Of a stretch of DNA of 64,000 nucleotides, positions 7,142-15,686 are shown piece by piece. Origin of the DNA: Halobacterium sp. R2-5 (GTDB taxonomy: Archaea; Halobacteriota; Halobacteria; Halobacteriales; Halobacteriaceae); assembly GCF_011734195.1 (NCBI RefSeq), contig NZ_JAANTH010000001.1:620001-684000 (forward strand), written 5' to 3'. Below the pieces are notes generated by a model that was not told the DNA's origin, did not search any database, and saw nothing but the letters and a program-made list of their open reading frames with translations. Numbering within the stretch: position 1 is the stretch's first letter; every line of letters begins with the position of its first letter. A program made the position numbers and the translations under genes.

Positions 7142-8446
7142 CTACGGCGAGAGACGCTGCCTGTCTCGCGGGAACAGCACGGCCTCCCGGATGTTGTCGA
7201 GGTCGAGCATCGTCATCACGAGGCGCTCGACGCCGTACGCCCACCCGGCGTGGGGCGGCATCCCGTACTTGAACATCTTCGTGTAGTACTCGAACTGGTC
7301 GGGGTCGAGGCCCTGCTGCTCGAAGCCCTCGACGAGCGCGTCGTAGCGGTGCTCGCGCTGCCCGCCGGAGACCAGCTCCATGCGCGGGTGCATCAGGTCG
7401 AAGCCCTTCGAGAGCTCGGAGTCGTCGTCGTAGTCCTGGATGTAGAACGGCTTGATCTCGCTCGGCCAGTCGGTGACGAAGTAGTGCCCGCCGACGTCGT
7501 CGCCGAGCGCCTTCTCGCCCTCCGTCGGGAGGTCGTCGCCCCAGACGAGCTGCTCGTCGAGTTCGCCCGTGGCGTTGATGCGCTCGATGGCCTCCTCGTA
7601 GGTGAGCCGCGGGAAGTCACCCGAGGGCGCCTCGAACTCCTCTGCGAGACCGAGCGTCTCCAGCTCGTCCTGGCAGTGCTCCTCGACGGCGGAGTACGCC
7701 GCTTTGAGCGTGCCCTCGCAGACGTCCATCGCCTCCTCGTGGTCGATGAACGCGGACTCGAAGTCGATCATCGTCGCCTCGTTCAGGTGGCGGGGCGTGT
7801 TGTGCTCCTCCGCGCGGAAGATCGGGCCGACCTCGAAGACGCGTTCGAGCCCGGAGCCCACCATCAGCTGCTTGAACAGCTGCGGGCTCTGGTTCATGAA
7901 CGCCTCCTGGCCGAAGTACGTCACGGGGAACAGCTCCGTGCCGCCCTCGGTGCCCGTGGCGACGATCTTCGGCGTGTTGATCTCCGTGGAGCCGACGCTC
8001 CGGAAGTACTCGCGGACCGCGCGCAGGATCTCCGCGCGGATCTCGAAGATGGCCTTCGTCTCGGGCTTGCGGGCGTCGAGCGTGCGGTTGTCCAGGCGCG
8101 TCGAGAGGTCGGCGTCGACCTTCCCGGACGGGTCGAGGGGGAGCTGGGGGTCGGCCTCGGCCATCACTTCGATGGAGTCGGGCGTGACCTCGACGCCGGT
8201 CGGAGCGCGCTCTTCCTCCTCGACGTCGCCGGTGACCTGCACGACGGACTCGCGCTGAACGTTGATGCCCGTCTCCACGAGGTCGTCGTCCATCTCGTCC
8301 TTCTCGAACTTGACCTGGATCTTCCCGGTCTTGTCGCGCAGGATGAGGAAAGCGATGCCACCGAGGTCCCGGACTTCGTGGACCCAGCCGGCGACCGTCG
8401 CGTGGTCGCCCGGCTCGGCGTCCGCTGTGAACGTGCGGTCCTTCAT
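7142..8446 (-). CDS. aspS: Aspartyl-tRNA synthetase, archaeal type
   Basis: A 434-residue class IIb synthetase that charges tRNA-Asp. An N-terminal OB-fold (residues about 1-105, [20 protein letters not shown]) binds the anticodon. The catalytic core has motif 2 near 215 ([17 protein letters not shown]) and motif 3 at the end ([11 protein letters not shown]). Length is that of the short archaeal/eukaryotic type. In archaea without AsnRS this enzyme may also charge tRNA-Asn; I cannot tell here. The ATG at 8446 is used; the longer ORF adds 13 residues before the OB-fold. Two degenerate copies of its last codons lie just downstream. The GGGP synthase gene is 81 bases upstream. Confidence 0.95.
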   Translation of the reverse strand: MKDRTFTADAEPGDHATVAGWVHEVRDLGGIAFLILRDKTGKIQVKFEKDEMDDDLVETGINVQRESVVQVTGDVEEEERAPTGVEVTPDSIEVMAEADPQLPLDPSGKVDADLSTRLDNRTLDARKPETKAIFEIRAEILRAVREYFRSVGSTEINTPKIVATGTEGGTELFPVTYFGQEAFMNQSPQLFKQLMVGSGLERVFEVGPIFRAEEHNTPRHLNEATMIDFESAFIDHEEAMDVCEGTLKAAYSAVEEHCQDELETLGLAEEFEAPSGDFPRLTYEEAIERINATGELDEQLVWGDDLPTEGEKALGDDVGGHYFVTDWPSEIKPFYIQDYDDDSELSKGFDLMHPRMELVSGGQREHRYDALVEGFEQQGLDPDQFEYYTKMFKYGMPPHAGWAYGVERLVMTMLDLDNIREAVLFPRDRQRLSP

Positions 8447-8527
8447 AGCTCCCGATTCACGAGGACCGGCCTTAAACGACTTCATTTACGGCGTGGCCGC
8501 GCTCGGGCCGCGCCGGAGAACAGCGCG

Positions 8528-9232
8528 TTACTCGTGGGCGTCGTTGACGCCGCGGACGGTCTCCGCGACCGCGTCCGCGCCCTCGTCGTGGAGCAGGTCG
8601 CCGACGACGACGGTGTCCGCGTGCTCGCCCATCTCGTAGGCGGTGTCGTAGTCTCCGATGCCCCCACCGTAGAACAGCGTCGCGTCGTCGAGCGCGTCCT
8701 GGGCGGCGCCCACGATTTCGGGGTCGCCGAGCGTCCCCGAGTACTCCACGTAGACGATGTCCTGGCCGAGCATCCGCTCGGCGACCTCGGCGTAGGCCGC
8801 CACGTCGTCCGCGGCGAGGTCGCAGTCCGCGTCCGTGTACTCCGCGACGCTCGCCTCCGGATTCAGCACGATGTACGCCTCCGTCGCGGTGCGCGCCCAG
8901 TCGAGGTCGGCGATTCGGACCCACTCCTTGTGCGCGCCGGTAATCCAGAACGGGTCGCCGGCGTTCAACACGACCGGCACGAGGTAGCCGTCGAGCGCGT
9001 CGTCGTCCACGACGACCGCCGGGTTCGACGGCTCCTGGTAGAGGGGGACGTCGTGTTTCCGGCACGCGTCGATGACGCGTTTCATCTTCTCGGTGGTCAC
9101 GTCCATCGTCCCGCCGATCTCGATGGCGTCGGTGCCGGTCCGGCAGACGTCGTCGAAGGTGTCGCCGTCGACCAGCGACTTGTCCGGGTCCACCTTGAGT
9201 ACGTGGTCCCAGTCGTCCCACGGGGTAGTCAT
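8528..9232 (-). CDS. Geranylgeranylglyceryl phosphate synthase (GGGPS)
   Basis: A 234-residue TIM-barrel prenyltransferase that joins sn-glycerol-1-phosphate to geranylgeranyl diphosphate, the first committed step of archaeal ether-lipid synthesis at the membrane face. The family blocks are seen: [12 protein letters not shown] near residue 37, [28 protein letters not shown] near 85, [11 protein letters not shown] near 165 and [12 protein letters not shown] near 190. This matches the archaeal group I enzyme rather than bacterial PcrB. The ATG at 9232 precedes MTTPWDDW, typical for haloarchaeal members. It lies between tfb and aspS on the same strand. Confidence 0.92.
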   Translation of the reverse strand: MTTPWDDWDHVLKVDPDKSLVDGDTFDDVCRTGTDAIEIGGTMDVTTEKMKRVIDACRKHDVPLYQEPSNPAVVVDDDALDGYLVPVVLNAGDPFWITGAHKEWVRIADLDWARTATEAYIVLNPEASVAEYTDADCDLAADDVAAYAEVAERMLGQDIVYVEYSGTLGDPEIVGAAQDALDDATLFYGGGIGDYDTAYEMGEHADTVVVGDLLHDEGADAVAETVRGVNDAHE

Positions 9233-9334
9233 GTGCCTCCGTTTCGATGCGCCGGCCAAAACCCCTTCGATGCGGCGAGAACGCCGCGAGCGCCGCCGCT
9301 GGAGCAGTAGAGCACGGAACCGCCAGGGGGCGTC

Positions 9335-10297
9335 CTAGCCGTGGATGCCCATCGCTTCGATCTGCTCCTGGTAGCGGTTCCGGATGGTGACTTCCGTCAC
9401 CTGCGCGACGTCAGCGACCTCGCGCTGGGTCTTCTTCTCGTTGCAGAGCAGGGACGCCGCGTAGATCGCGGCCGCGGCGTAGCCGGTCGGGGACTTGCCC
9501 GAGAGCAGTCCCTTCTCGGCGGTCGTCTCGATGATGTCGTTGGCTTTCGCCTGGACCTCCTCGGAGAGTTCGAGTTCCGAGCAGAACCGGGGCACGTACT
9601 TCTTCGGGTCGACGGGCTTCATCTCGAGGCCGAGCTCCTGGGAGATGTAGCGATAGGTGCGACCGATCTCCTTGCGCTCCACCCGGGAGACCTCCGAAAT
9701 CTCTTCGAGGCTCCGGGGGATGCCTTCCTTCCGGCAGGCCGCGTACAGCGCGCTCGTCGCGACGCCCTCGATGGAGCGGCCGCGGATGAGGTCCTCCTTG
9801 AGCGCGCGGCGGTAGATGACCGACGCGACCTCACGGACCGACCGGGGAACGCCGAGCGCGGACGCCATGCGGTCGATCTCGGACAGCGCGAACTGGAGAT
9901 TGCGTTCGCCGGCGTCCTTCGTGCGGATGCGCTCCTGCCACTTCCGCAGTCGATGCATCTGCGAGCGCTTCTTCGACGAGATGGACCGCCCGTAGGCGTC
10001 CTTGTCCTTCCAGTCGATGGTCGTCGTCAGCCCCTTGTCGTGCATCGTCTGCGTGGTCGGGGCGCCGACGCGAGACTTCTCCTGTCGCTCCTGGTGGTTG
10101 AACGCGCGCCATTCCGGACCGGGGTCGATCTGCTCCTCCTCGACGACCAGACCACAGTCGTCGCAGACCAGTTCCGCGCGGTCCGAGCTCTTCACGAGGT
10201 TGTCAGAGCCGCACTCCGGGCACTCCCGTACGCCCTCCTCGGACTCCTCCTGCTCTGTCGCCGTTTCTCGCTCCCGCTGGCGAGTGGACCGTGTCAT
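9335..10297 (-). CDS. tfb: Transcription initiation factor TFB
   Basis: A 320-residue TFIIB homologue that bridges TBP-bound promoters and RNA polymerase. It has an N-terminal zinc ribbon (C26, C29, C45, C48), the B-finger/linker region ([16 protein letters not shown]) and two cyclin-like repeats ending in the BRE-recognition helix ([13 protein letters not shown]). Haloarchaea carry several TFBs; position next to rnhA, rosR and ppa suggests the tfbG locus of Halobacterium, from memory. A perfect palindrome sits just upstream of the start. A second, diverged TFB is encoded at 57555-58508. Confidence 0.94.
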   Translation of the reverse strand: MTRSTRQRERETATEQEESEEGVRECPECGSDNLVKSSDRAELVCDDCGLVVEEEQIDPGPEWRAFNHQERQEKSRVGAPTTQTMHDKGLTTTIDWKDKDAYGRSISSKKRSQMHRLRKWQERIRTKDAGERNLQFALSEIDRMASALGVPRSVREVASVIYRRALKEDLIRGRSIEGVATSALYAACRKEGIPRSLEEISEVSRVERKEIGRTYRYISQELGLEMKPVDPKKYVPRFCSELELSEEVQAKANDIIETTAEKGLLSGKSPTGYAAAAIYAASLLCNEKKTQREVADVAQVTEVTIRNRYQEQIEAMGIHG

Positions 10298-10311
10298 CGC
10301 ATTTTTATATT

Positions 10312-10328
10312 AGCGTTTCGCAAACGCT
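10312..10328. promoter_or_regulatory. Palindrome upstream of tfb
   Basis: AGCGTTTCGCAAACGCT is a perfect seven-base inverted repeat around three bases, 15 bases upstream of the tfb ATG. It adjoins an AT-rich stretch (10302-10311). It could be an operator or extended BRE/TATA region. Confidence 0.45.
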
Positions 10329-10442
10329 TAAACCCATTGCCGGGTTGGAGTGTCTGGAAGGCAACACAATTCTCGCCGTTCAGGGCGTAACTCCCGGCTA
10401 ACGACCCGGAAGCGTCCGCATACTCGAATTAGGGGATAGAAA

Positions 10443-10450
10443 TTCATATA
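10443..10450 (+). promoter_or_regulatory. TATA element for rnhA
   Basis: TTCATATA is centred 29 bases upstream of the rnhA ATG at 10476, fitting a leaderless transcript. Confidence 0.55.
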
Positions 10451-10475
10451 CGGGAAGCGGGGTGACTTCGACTCA

Positions 10476-11072
10476 ATGCCGGTCGTGGAGTGCGACGTCG
10501 ACGCCGCCCGGGAACGGCTCGAAGCCGCGGGCGCGTCGTTCAGCGAGGGAAACTCCGAGTACGAGCGCTGGCACGCCGACCTCGGGGGCGCCCACGCCGT
10601 CGCCTACGACGACAAGCTGGTCGTGCAGGGCGGGAACCCCACGGACATCACCGCGGTCGTCGAGCCCGACCGCGGCGGCCGCGTGCACGCGTACTTCGAC
10701 GGCGCGAGCCGCGGCAACCCCGGGCCCGCCGCGGTCGGCTGGGTGCTCGTCTCCGGCGACGGCATCGTCGCCGAGCAGGGCGAGACCATCGGTCGCGCGA
10801 CCAACAACCAGGCCGAGTACGAGGCGCTGCTCGCAGTACTGGAAACCGCCGTCGAGTTCGGCTTCGACGAGATCGAGATCCGCGGCGACTCCCAGCTCGT
10901 CGAGAAGCAGGTCAAAGGCGCGTGGGACACCAACGACCCCGAACTCAGGAAGAAGCGCGTCCGAGTGCGCGAACTGCTCGAACGCTTCGAGGCGTGGTCG
11001 CTGACCCACGTTCCGAGAGAGGTAAACGACCGCGCGGACGAACTAGCCAACGAGGCCCTCGACGATGACTGA
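10476..11072 (+). CDS. rnhA: Ribonuclease HI with N-terminal extension
   Basis: A 198-residue enzyme that cuts the RNA strand of RNA-DNA hybrids. The RNase H fold starts near residue 70: HAYFDGASRGNPGP carries the first catalytic aspartate, NNQAEYEALLA the glutamate and IRGDSQLV the second aspartate; the final DRADELANEA supplies the last acidic residue. The first 68 residues form an acidic extension matching the characterised Halobacterium RNase HI, where it is a distinct domain. It overlaps the next gene by eight bases, so the two are translated together. Confidence 0.93.
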   Translation: MPVVECDVDAARERLEAAGASFSEGNSEYERWHADLGGAHAVAYDDKLVVQGGNPTDITAVVEPDRGGRVHAYFDGASRGNPGPAAVGWVLVSGDGIVAEQGETIGRATNNQAEYEALLAVLETAVEFGFDEIEIRGDSQLVEKQVKGAWDTNDPELRKKRVRVRELLERFEAWSLTHVPREVNDRADELANEALDDD

Positions 11073-11619
11073 CCTCCCCGAGGACGTAGTCGACGAAGCC
11101 GAACGACTCACCCGGCTCGCGCGCGACGCGGTCGACGACGCCGCGGCCGAAGCGTACCGCGAGCGCCGCGACGACCTACTCGCCGAGCACGGGTTCGTGC
11201 CGCGCGTCCGCGAGCGCGACGACACGCTCGTCTGCTACCCCGGCGAGTGGCTGGACGGCGACGGCCGCGTCCAGCTCGGGGACGTCGAGGACACCGACCG
11301 CGCGGCCGAAGTGTCGCTGTCCGGGCCCGGCGAACAGGGCGACTACGAGGAAGCCGCCGCGCGCAACGACGACCTCGTCGAGCGCGTGCGCGAGCGCCAC
11401 GGCGACGTCCACGGCGACAATGCCGCCGCGTTCGCCGATTTCATGAACAACCACTACGCGCGAGCGATGGACACGGCCGACGACCGCGAGCGCGAGGAGT
11501 TCCTCGCGGAGTACTTCCCGCGGAACGCGTGGCCGAGCGACGAACAGCGCGCACTCGTCGAGGAGTCACTCGACCTGATTTCGGCGGTCGCGGACGACGA
11601 CGCGGCGCCCGAGCAGTAG
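11065..11619 (+). CDS. rnhA-operon conserved haloarchaeal protein
   Basis: A 184-residue very acidic, helical, soluble protein with no cysteine-rich or membrane features apart from one cysteine. I know it only as the conserved partner found after rnhA in haloarchaea. The first half includes AEHGFVPRVRERDDTLVCYP; the second half has FMNNHYARAMDTA and EYFPRNAWPSDEQR, the most distinctive blocks. The start overlaps rnhA by eight bases, a strong sign of co-translation, so a role with R-loop or primer RNA removal is conceivable but unproven. Confidence 0.8.
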   Translation: MTDLPEDVVDEAERLTRLARDAVDDAAAEAYRERRDDLLAEHGFVPRVRERDDTLVCYPGEWLDGDGRVQLGDVEDTDRAAEVSLSGPGEQGDYEEAAARNDDLVERVRERHGDVHGDNAAAFADFMNNHYARAMDTADDREREEFLAEYFPRNAWPSDEQRALVEESLDLISAVADDDAAPEQ

Positions 11620-11690
11620 GGACTCGGATAGGAGGCGGCGCCGTCGCTACGGAGTGCGAAATACGGGGAACGTCGGCTGCGAGTCTCGGT

Positions 11691-12041
11691 TTAGTTCTCG
11701 GCGACGATGTCGCGGACCTGCTCCTTGCGGTCCTCGTCCGTGAGGAACTTCGAGAGCGACCACTGGAGGTCGTCGAGGACGGCGTCGAAGCCGTCGTCGG
11801 TGAGCTCGTACTGGTTGGTGCGCTTGTCGAGTTCGGACTTCTCGACGAGGCCCTTGTTGACGAGGTCGTCCAGGTTCGGGTAGAGTCGGCCGTGGTTGAC
11901 CTCCTGGCCGTAGTAGTCCTCGAGTTCTCGCTTGATGGCGAGGCCGTAGCGGGCCTCTTCGGCGAGTACAGTCAGGATGTTCTTCTGGAACGCAGTCAGG
12001 TCACGCACGTCAGTTCGTACAGCGGATTGTGCCTCTGACAT
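11691..12041 (-). CDS. rosR: RosR-type PadR winged-helix regulator
   Basis: A 116-residue PadR-family DNA-binding protein. The winged helix covers residues about 14-95 (LTAFQKNILTVLAEEARYGL, then HGRLYPNLDDLVNKGLV as recognition helix region and the wing KRTNQYELTDDGF). The sequence and its position beside ppa match my memory of RosR, the regulator of the Halobacterium response to reactive oxygen species, which binds as a dimer and controls hundreds of promoters. It is divergent from ppa across a 257-base spacer that otherwise appears empty of genes. Orthology is inferred from context and recall. Confidence 0.85.
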   Translation of the reverse strand: MSEAQSAVRTDVRDLTAFQKNILTVLAEEARYGLAIKRELEDYYGQEVNHGRLYPNLDDLVNKGLVEKSELDKRTNQYELTDDGFDAVLDDLQWSLSKFLTDEDRKEQVRDIVAEN

Positions 12042-12063
12042 AGCTGACCGAAAGTTATCTGGC

Positions 12064-12070
12064 TATTTAA
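12064..12070 (-). promoter_or_regulatory. TATA element for rosR
   Basis: Minus-strand TTAAATA is centred 26 bases upstream of the rosR ATG, fitting a leaderless transcript. Confidence 0.6.
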
Positions 12071-12263
12071 CTTCTGCGAGGTGGCATTTTCCAGGCTTAA
12101 CGAGTCGTTTTCGGGAGTATCGTTCGTTTCGAACGCGCAAAATCGCTCGTTTCCCCGCGGCCGCCGATACTTCGGCGGGTCGCTCCGGGAGTACCGGGTC
12201 CGGAGGGACTTCGCTATACCCCCTCTTACTGGCTGGACCGGGAAAGCCGCTGGGGGCGATTGC

Positions 12264-12276
12264 GAAAAGCCTTTTT
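12264..12276 (+). promoter_or_regulatory. Promoter element for ppa
   Basis: GAAAAGCCTTTTT combines a purine-rich BRE-like part and a T-run centred about 27 bases before the ppa ATG. The rest of the 12042-12263 spacer shows nothing I can name. Confidence 0.45.
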
Positions 12277-12298
12277 CCCGGTGTGTCAACCTCGACGC

Positions 12299-12832
12299 AT
12301 GGCGAATCTCTGGGAAGACCTCGAGACGGGACCGGACGCGCCGGACGTGATCTACGCGGTCGTCGAGTGTCTCAAGGGCGAGCGCAACAAGTACGAGTAC
12401 GACAAGGACATTCCGGGCGTGGTGCTGGACCGCGTGCTCCACAGCAACGTCCACTACCCCAGCGACTACGGGTTCATCCCGCAGTCGTACTACGACGACG
12501 AGGACCCCTTCGACGTGCTGGTGCTCGTCGAGGACCAGACGTTCCCGGGCTGCGTCATCGAGGCTCGTCCGGTCGCGCTGATGAAGATGGACGACGACGG
12601 CGAGCAGGACGACAAGGTCATCGCGGTGCCGGACGAGGACCCGCGCTACGACCACATCGAGGACCTGGAGGACGTCCCGCAGCAGCAACTCGACGAGATC
12701 GAGGAGTTCTTCGAGACGTACAAGAATCTCGAACCGGGCAAGGAGGTCGAGACGCTGGGCTTCGAGGACGCGCAGGCGGCCAAGGACGCCATCGAGCACG
12801 CCCAGGACCTCTACGACGAGAAGTTCGCGTAA
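12299..12832 (+). CDS. ppa: Inorganic pyrophosphatase, family I
   Basis: A 177-residue soluble pyrophosphatase that hydrolyses PPi and drives biosynthetic reactions. Family I hallmarks are present: NKYEYDKDIPGVVLDRVL near 30, YPSDYGFIPQSYYDDEDPFDVLVL near 53 (the acidic metal-binding D-x-D-P-x-D-v-L signature), and VIAVPDEDPRY near 103. The length fits the archaeal hexameric enzyme. The ATG at 12299 gives MANLWEDLETGPDAP, the standard haloarchaeal N-terminus. A T-rich sequence follows at 12853-12860 and may aid termination. Confidence 0.95.
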   Translation: MANLWEDLETGPDAPDVIYAVVECLKGERNKYEYDKDIPGVVLDRVLHSNVHYPSDYGFIPQSYYDDEDPFDVLVLVEDQTFPGCVIEARPVALMKMDDDGEQDDKVIAVPDEDPRYDHIEDLEDVPQQQLDEIEEFFETYKNLEPGKEVETLGFEDAQAAKDAIEHAQDLYDEKFA

Positions 12833-12978
12833 CGCGACTACTCGCGCGAAACCGTCTTTTTCGCGGTCGAGCGAGCCGGAAAGCGGGGGCGATAACCAGT
12901 GGGAATGGCGGGTCACGTTCCCGATGCGTTATGCGTATGGGTAATTATTTGGGGCGTCCCGCCGTACGTTCGAGTGTA

Positions 12979-13095
12979 ATGGCCGCCAGCCACTCCGAGT
13001 TCGGCATGAACCACGTCACCGTCGTCCCCACCAACCTCCGGCCCGCGGACAGCGACGACGACGAGGAGGGGCGAGCGGCGGACGCGACGCGCTGA
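12979..13095 (+). CDS. Putative 38-residue acidic microprotein
   Basis: From the ATG at 12979 the frame encodes 38 residues (MAASHSEFGMNHVTVVPTNL, then an acidic tail with five consecutive aspartate/glutamate residues). An AT-rich element near 12942-12953 lies about 30 bases upstream. Both composition and promoter spacing look like a haloarchaeal small protein, but I do not recognise the sequence. An internal ATG at 13006 is an alternative start. Function unknown. Confidence 0.45.
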   Translation: MAASHSEFGMNHVTVVPTNLRPADSDDDEEGRAADATR

Positions 13096-13111
13096 CCCCA
13101 CCGGGACAACA

Positions 13112-13119
13112 TACTTAAC
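13112..13119 (+). promoter_or_regulatory. TATA element for the DHH-family gene
   Basis: TACTTAAC is centred about 28 bases upstream of the ATG at 13143. Confidence 0.5.
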
Positions 13120-13142
13120 GGTCCGGGTGAATTCTCGGCGTA

Positions 13143-14252
13143 ATGCTCCCCGGGCTCGGCTCGGTCTCCGCCCCGATGGTCGCGCTCGTCGGCGGTGCGC
13201 TCGCCGCCGGCGGCGTCGGCAGTTACGCGCTCGTCACGGCCGTCCGGCGGCGGCGCGCGGAACCGAAGAACGAGGACTTCGTCCAGCTACGGGACACTAT
13301 CGCGGGCCTCGAATCCGTCGCTCTCGTCGTCCCCGAGAACCCCAGCATCGACGCGCTCGCCGCCGCTATCGGGCTGCGCGAGCTCTGCAACGAGTGGGGC
13401 GTCGCCGCCCGCGTGTTCGCCGAGGGCGACGTCACCAGCGACGACGCGAAGGCCTTCTGTAACCTCTTCAACCTCTCGCTAGGGGTGGCCGACGACCCCC
13501 TCGACGACTACGACGGCGCGGTCGCGGTCGGCGGCGGCGGCACCGTCCCGTCGTTCGCCAACCGGCCGCCCGTCGTCGCCGTCGTTCGGCACCGCCCCGC
13601 CGCCGTCGACCACCCGCTCGTCGTCGCCGGCAACGAGGCCGGCGCCACCTCCACCATCGTCGCGCGGTTCGTCGAGCGCGCCGGCCGCACCCCCGAACAG
13701 GACGTGGCCACCGCGCTCCTCTACGGCATCCGCGCCGGTACCCGGGAGTTCCGGCGCGTGCGCTCCCGCGAGGACTTCCGCGCCGCCACGTTCCTCCAGG
13801 AGTTCGCCGACCAGGGCACCATCGACGCGCTCCGCGCGCCCGGCATGAGCGGGGAGACGTTCGACGTCATCGGGCACGCCATCGCGAACCGCGAGCGCCA
13901 CGCGAGCTTCGCCGTCACGAACGTCGGCACCGTCCCGTCCGTGAGCGCGCTCGAAGAGGCCGCCGACACCCTCCTGCGGCTCGACGGCGTCTCCTCGGCG
14001 GCCGCGTTCGGCGTCCACGAGGACACCGTCGTCACCGCGTGCCGCGCCGACGACGTGCGCACCAGCGCGATGGACGTCCTCTCGTCGGCGTTCGAACAGA
14101 CTGACGCGCTCGGCGGCGACGCCGACACCGCCACCGCCCGCGTGCCCCTCGGGCTGTTCAGCCGCGTGAGCTCCGAGCAGCAGGCGACCCTCGACGAACT
14201 CATCGACGCCAGCACGCGGAAGGCGCTGTTCGCCTCGTTCGAGCAGGCGTAG
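13143..14252 (+). CDS. DHH-family phosphoesterase-like protein with N-terminal anchor and degenerate motifs
   Basis: A 369-residue protein with one N-terminal membrane segment (about residues 10-32) and a cytoplasmic DHH/DHHA1-like fold. The usual metal motifs appear altered: where NrnA-like enzymes read NPDxDA this has NPSIDALAAA, and the DHH signature appears as AVDHPLV. The later part (VTNVGTVPSVSALEEAADTL and FGVHEDTVVTACR) resembles a DHHA1 domain. It may have lost phosphodiesterase activity and become a nucleotide sensor; that is inference. The nearest neighbours are single genes with their own promoters. Confidence 0.75.
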   Translation: MLPGLGSVSAPMVALVGGALAAGGVGSYALVTAVRRRRAEPKNEDFVQLRDTIAGLESVALVVPENPSIDALAAAIGLRELCNEWGVAARVFAEGDVTSDDAKAFCNLFNLSLGVADDPLDDYDGAVAVGGGGTVPSFANRPPVVAVVRHRPAAVDHPLVVAGNEAGATSTIVARFVERAGRTPEQDVATALLYGIRAGTREFRRVRSREDFRAATFLQEFADQGTIDALRAPGMSGETFDVIGHAIANRERHASFAVTNVGTVPSVSALEEAADTLLRLDGVSSAAAFGVHEDTVVTACRADDVRTSAMDVLSSAFEQTDALGGDADTATARVPLGLFSRVSSEQQATLDELIDASTRKALFASFEQA

Positions 14253-14308
14253 CTGGCGAGTTCGTCCGGTATCCGGGACTCCGGCCAGTAGCCGCCGTAA
14301 GACTAACC

Positions 14309-14316
14309 CTTTAGTG
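14309..14316 (+). promoter_or_regulatory. TATA element for the 14339 gene
   Basis: CTTTAGTG is centred about 27 bases before the ATG at 14339. Confidence 0.45.
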
Positions 14317-14338
14317 TATCACCGGCGACTCGGACAGT

Positions 14339-15685
14339 ATGGGCCTGTTCGACCGACTCCGCGGCGACGACGGCGCGCGGGTCGCGTTCATCGGAATCGA
14401 CGGCGTCCCGTACAGCCTGATTCAGAACGAACCCGAGACGTTCCCGAACCTCCACGAGGTCATCGAGGACGGCGACGGCGGCGCCATCGACAGCATCGTG
14501 CCGCCCGAGTCCAGCGCGTGCTGGCCGTCCCTCACCACGGGCGTCAACCCCGGCGAGACCGGCGTCTACGGGTTCCAGGACCGGGAAGTCGGCAGCTACG
14601 ACACGTACGTGCCGATGGGCCGCGACGTCCAGGCCGACCGCGTCTGGGACCGCGTGACCGACGCCGGCCGGGACGCCACCGTTCTCAACGTCCCCGTCAC
14701 GTTCCCGCCCCAGCGCAACGTCCAGCGGATGGTCTCCGGGTTCCTCTCTCCGGACGTCGAGAAGGCCTCCCACCCCGAGGAGGTCGGCGACTACCTCTCG
14801 ACGCTCGACTACCACATCGACACGAACGCGAAACTCGGACACAAGGACGACAAGTCCGATTTCGTCCAGGACGCCCACGACACCATCGACGCGCGGCAGG
14901 AGGCGTTCCTGAACTACGTCCGCGAGGACGACTGGGACCTCTTCTTCGGCGTGTTCATGACGACCGACCGCGTCAACCACTTCCTGTTCAAGGACTACGA
15001 GCAGGACGGCGAGTACAAGGAGGAGTTCCTGGAGTTCTACCAGAAGGTCGACCGCTACGTCGGCGAGCTCCGCGCGGAACTCCCCGACGACGTCGCGCTC
15101 GTCGTCGCCTCCGACCACGGGTTCACCAGCGAGGACTACGAGGTCCACCTCAACCAGTGGCTCGAGGACGAGGGCTGGCTCTCCTTCGAGGACGACGACC
15201 ACGAGAGCCTCGAGGACATCGACGACGACACGCGCGCGTACTCGTTCATCCCCGGGCGGTTCTACATCAACCTCGAGGACCGCGAGCCCCGCGGGAGCGT
15301 CCCCGAGTCGGAGTACGAGGAAGTGCGTGCGGAACTGAAGGAGAAGATCGAGTCTATCGAAGGCCCCGACGGCCGGCCGGTCGTCGACCGCGTCGTCCCG
15401 AAGGAGGACGCCTTCGACGGCGCCCACGACGAGATCGCGCCCGACCTCGTCGCCATCCCGAACCACGGCTTCGACCTGAAGGCCGGATTCTCGGGCGCCG
15501 ACGACGTGTTCAGCGTCGGCCCGCGCAACGGCATGCACTCCTTCGAGAACGCCACGCTGGTCACCGACGACCCCGAAGTCACCGTCCGCGGTGACACAGA
15601 CCTCTTCGACATCACGCCGACGCTGCTGGACCTCCTCGACGTCGAGTTCGACGGCCGCGAGTTCGACGGCGAGACCCTCGCCTAA
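14339..15685 (+). CDS. Alkaline phosphatase-fold phosphodiesterase/nucleotide pyrophosphatase
   Basis: A 448-residue soluble metallohydrolase of the type I phosphodiesterase branch. The first metal aspartate lies in FIGIDGVPYSLI (about 17-28), the nucleophile region in SSACWPSLTTGVNPGETGVYGF (about 58-80), further metal ligands in MTTDRVNHF near 203, SDHGFTSEDYEV near 259, and a late histidine in NGMHSF near 400. No signal peptide is visible, so it acts in the cytoplasm. The substrate cannot be predicted; haloarchaeal genomes carry several such paralogues. It converges with the SDR gene that follows. Confidence 0.85.
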   Translation: MGLFDRLRGDDGARVAFIGIDGVPYSLIQNEPETFPNLHEVIEDGDGGAIDSIVPPESSACWPSLTTGVNPGETGVYGFQDREVGSYDTYVPMGRDVQADRVWDRVTDAGRDATVLNVPVTFPPQRNVQRMVSGFLSPDVEKASHPEEVGDYLSTLDYHIDTNAKLGHKDDKSDFVQDAHDTIDARQEAFLNYVREDDWDLFFGVFMTTDRVNHFLFKDYEQDGEYKEEFLEFYQKVDRYVGELRAELPDDVALVVASDHGFTSEDYEVHLNQWLEDEGWLSFEDDDHESLEDIDDDTRAYSFIPGRFYINLEDREPRGSVPESEYEEVRAELKEKIESIEGPDGRPVVDRVVPKEDAFDGAHDEIAPDLVAIPNHGFDLKAGFSGADDVFSVGPRNGMHSFENATLVTDDPEVTVRGDTDLFDITPTLLDLLDVEFDGREFDGETLA

Positions 15686-15686
15686 C

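Noticed and set aside
6984-7244. An 86-codon minus frame that ends like AspRS
   Set aside because: Only the last 12 codons match AspRS; the rest is arginine-rich out-of-frame sequence overlapping aspS. Treated as a repeat, not a gene.
12833-12978. Possible structured RNA between ppa and the 38-codon frame
   Set aside because: Only a T-run and weak pairing are seen; nothing matches a known RNA family.
13143-14252. Active NrnA-type oligoribonuclease
   Set aside because: The DHH and NPDxDA metal motifs are not intact, so an active enzyme cannot be claimed.
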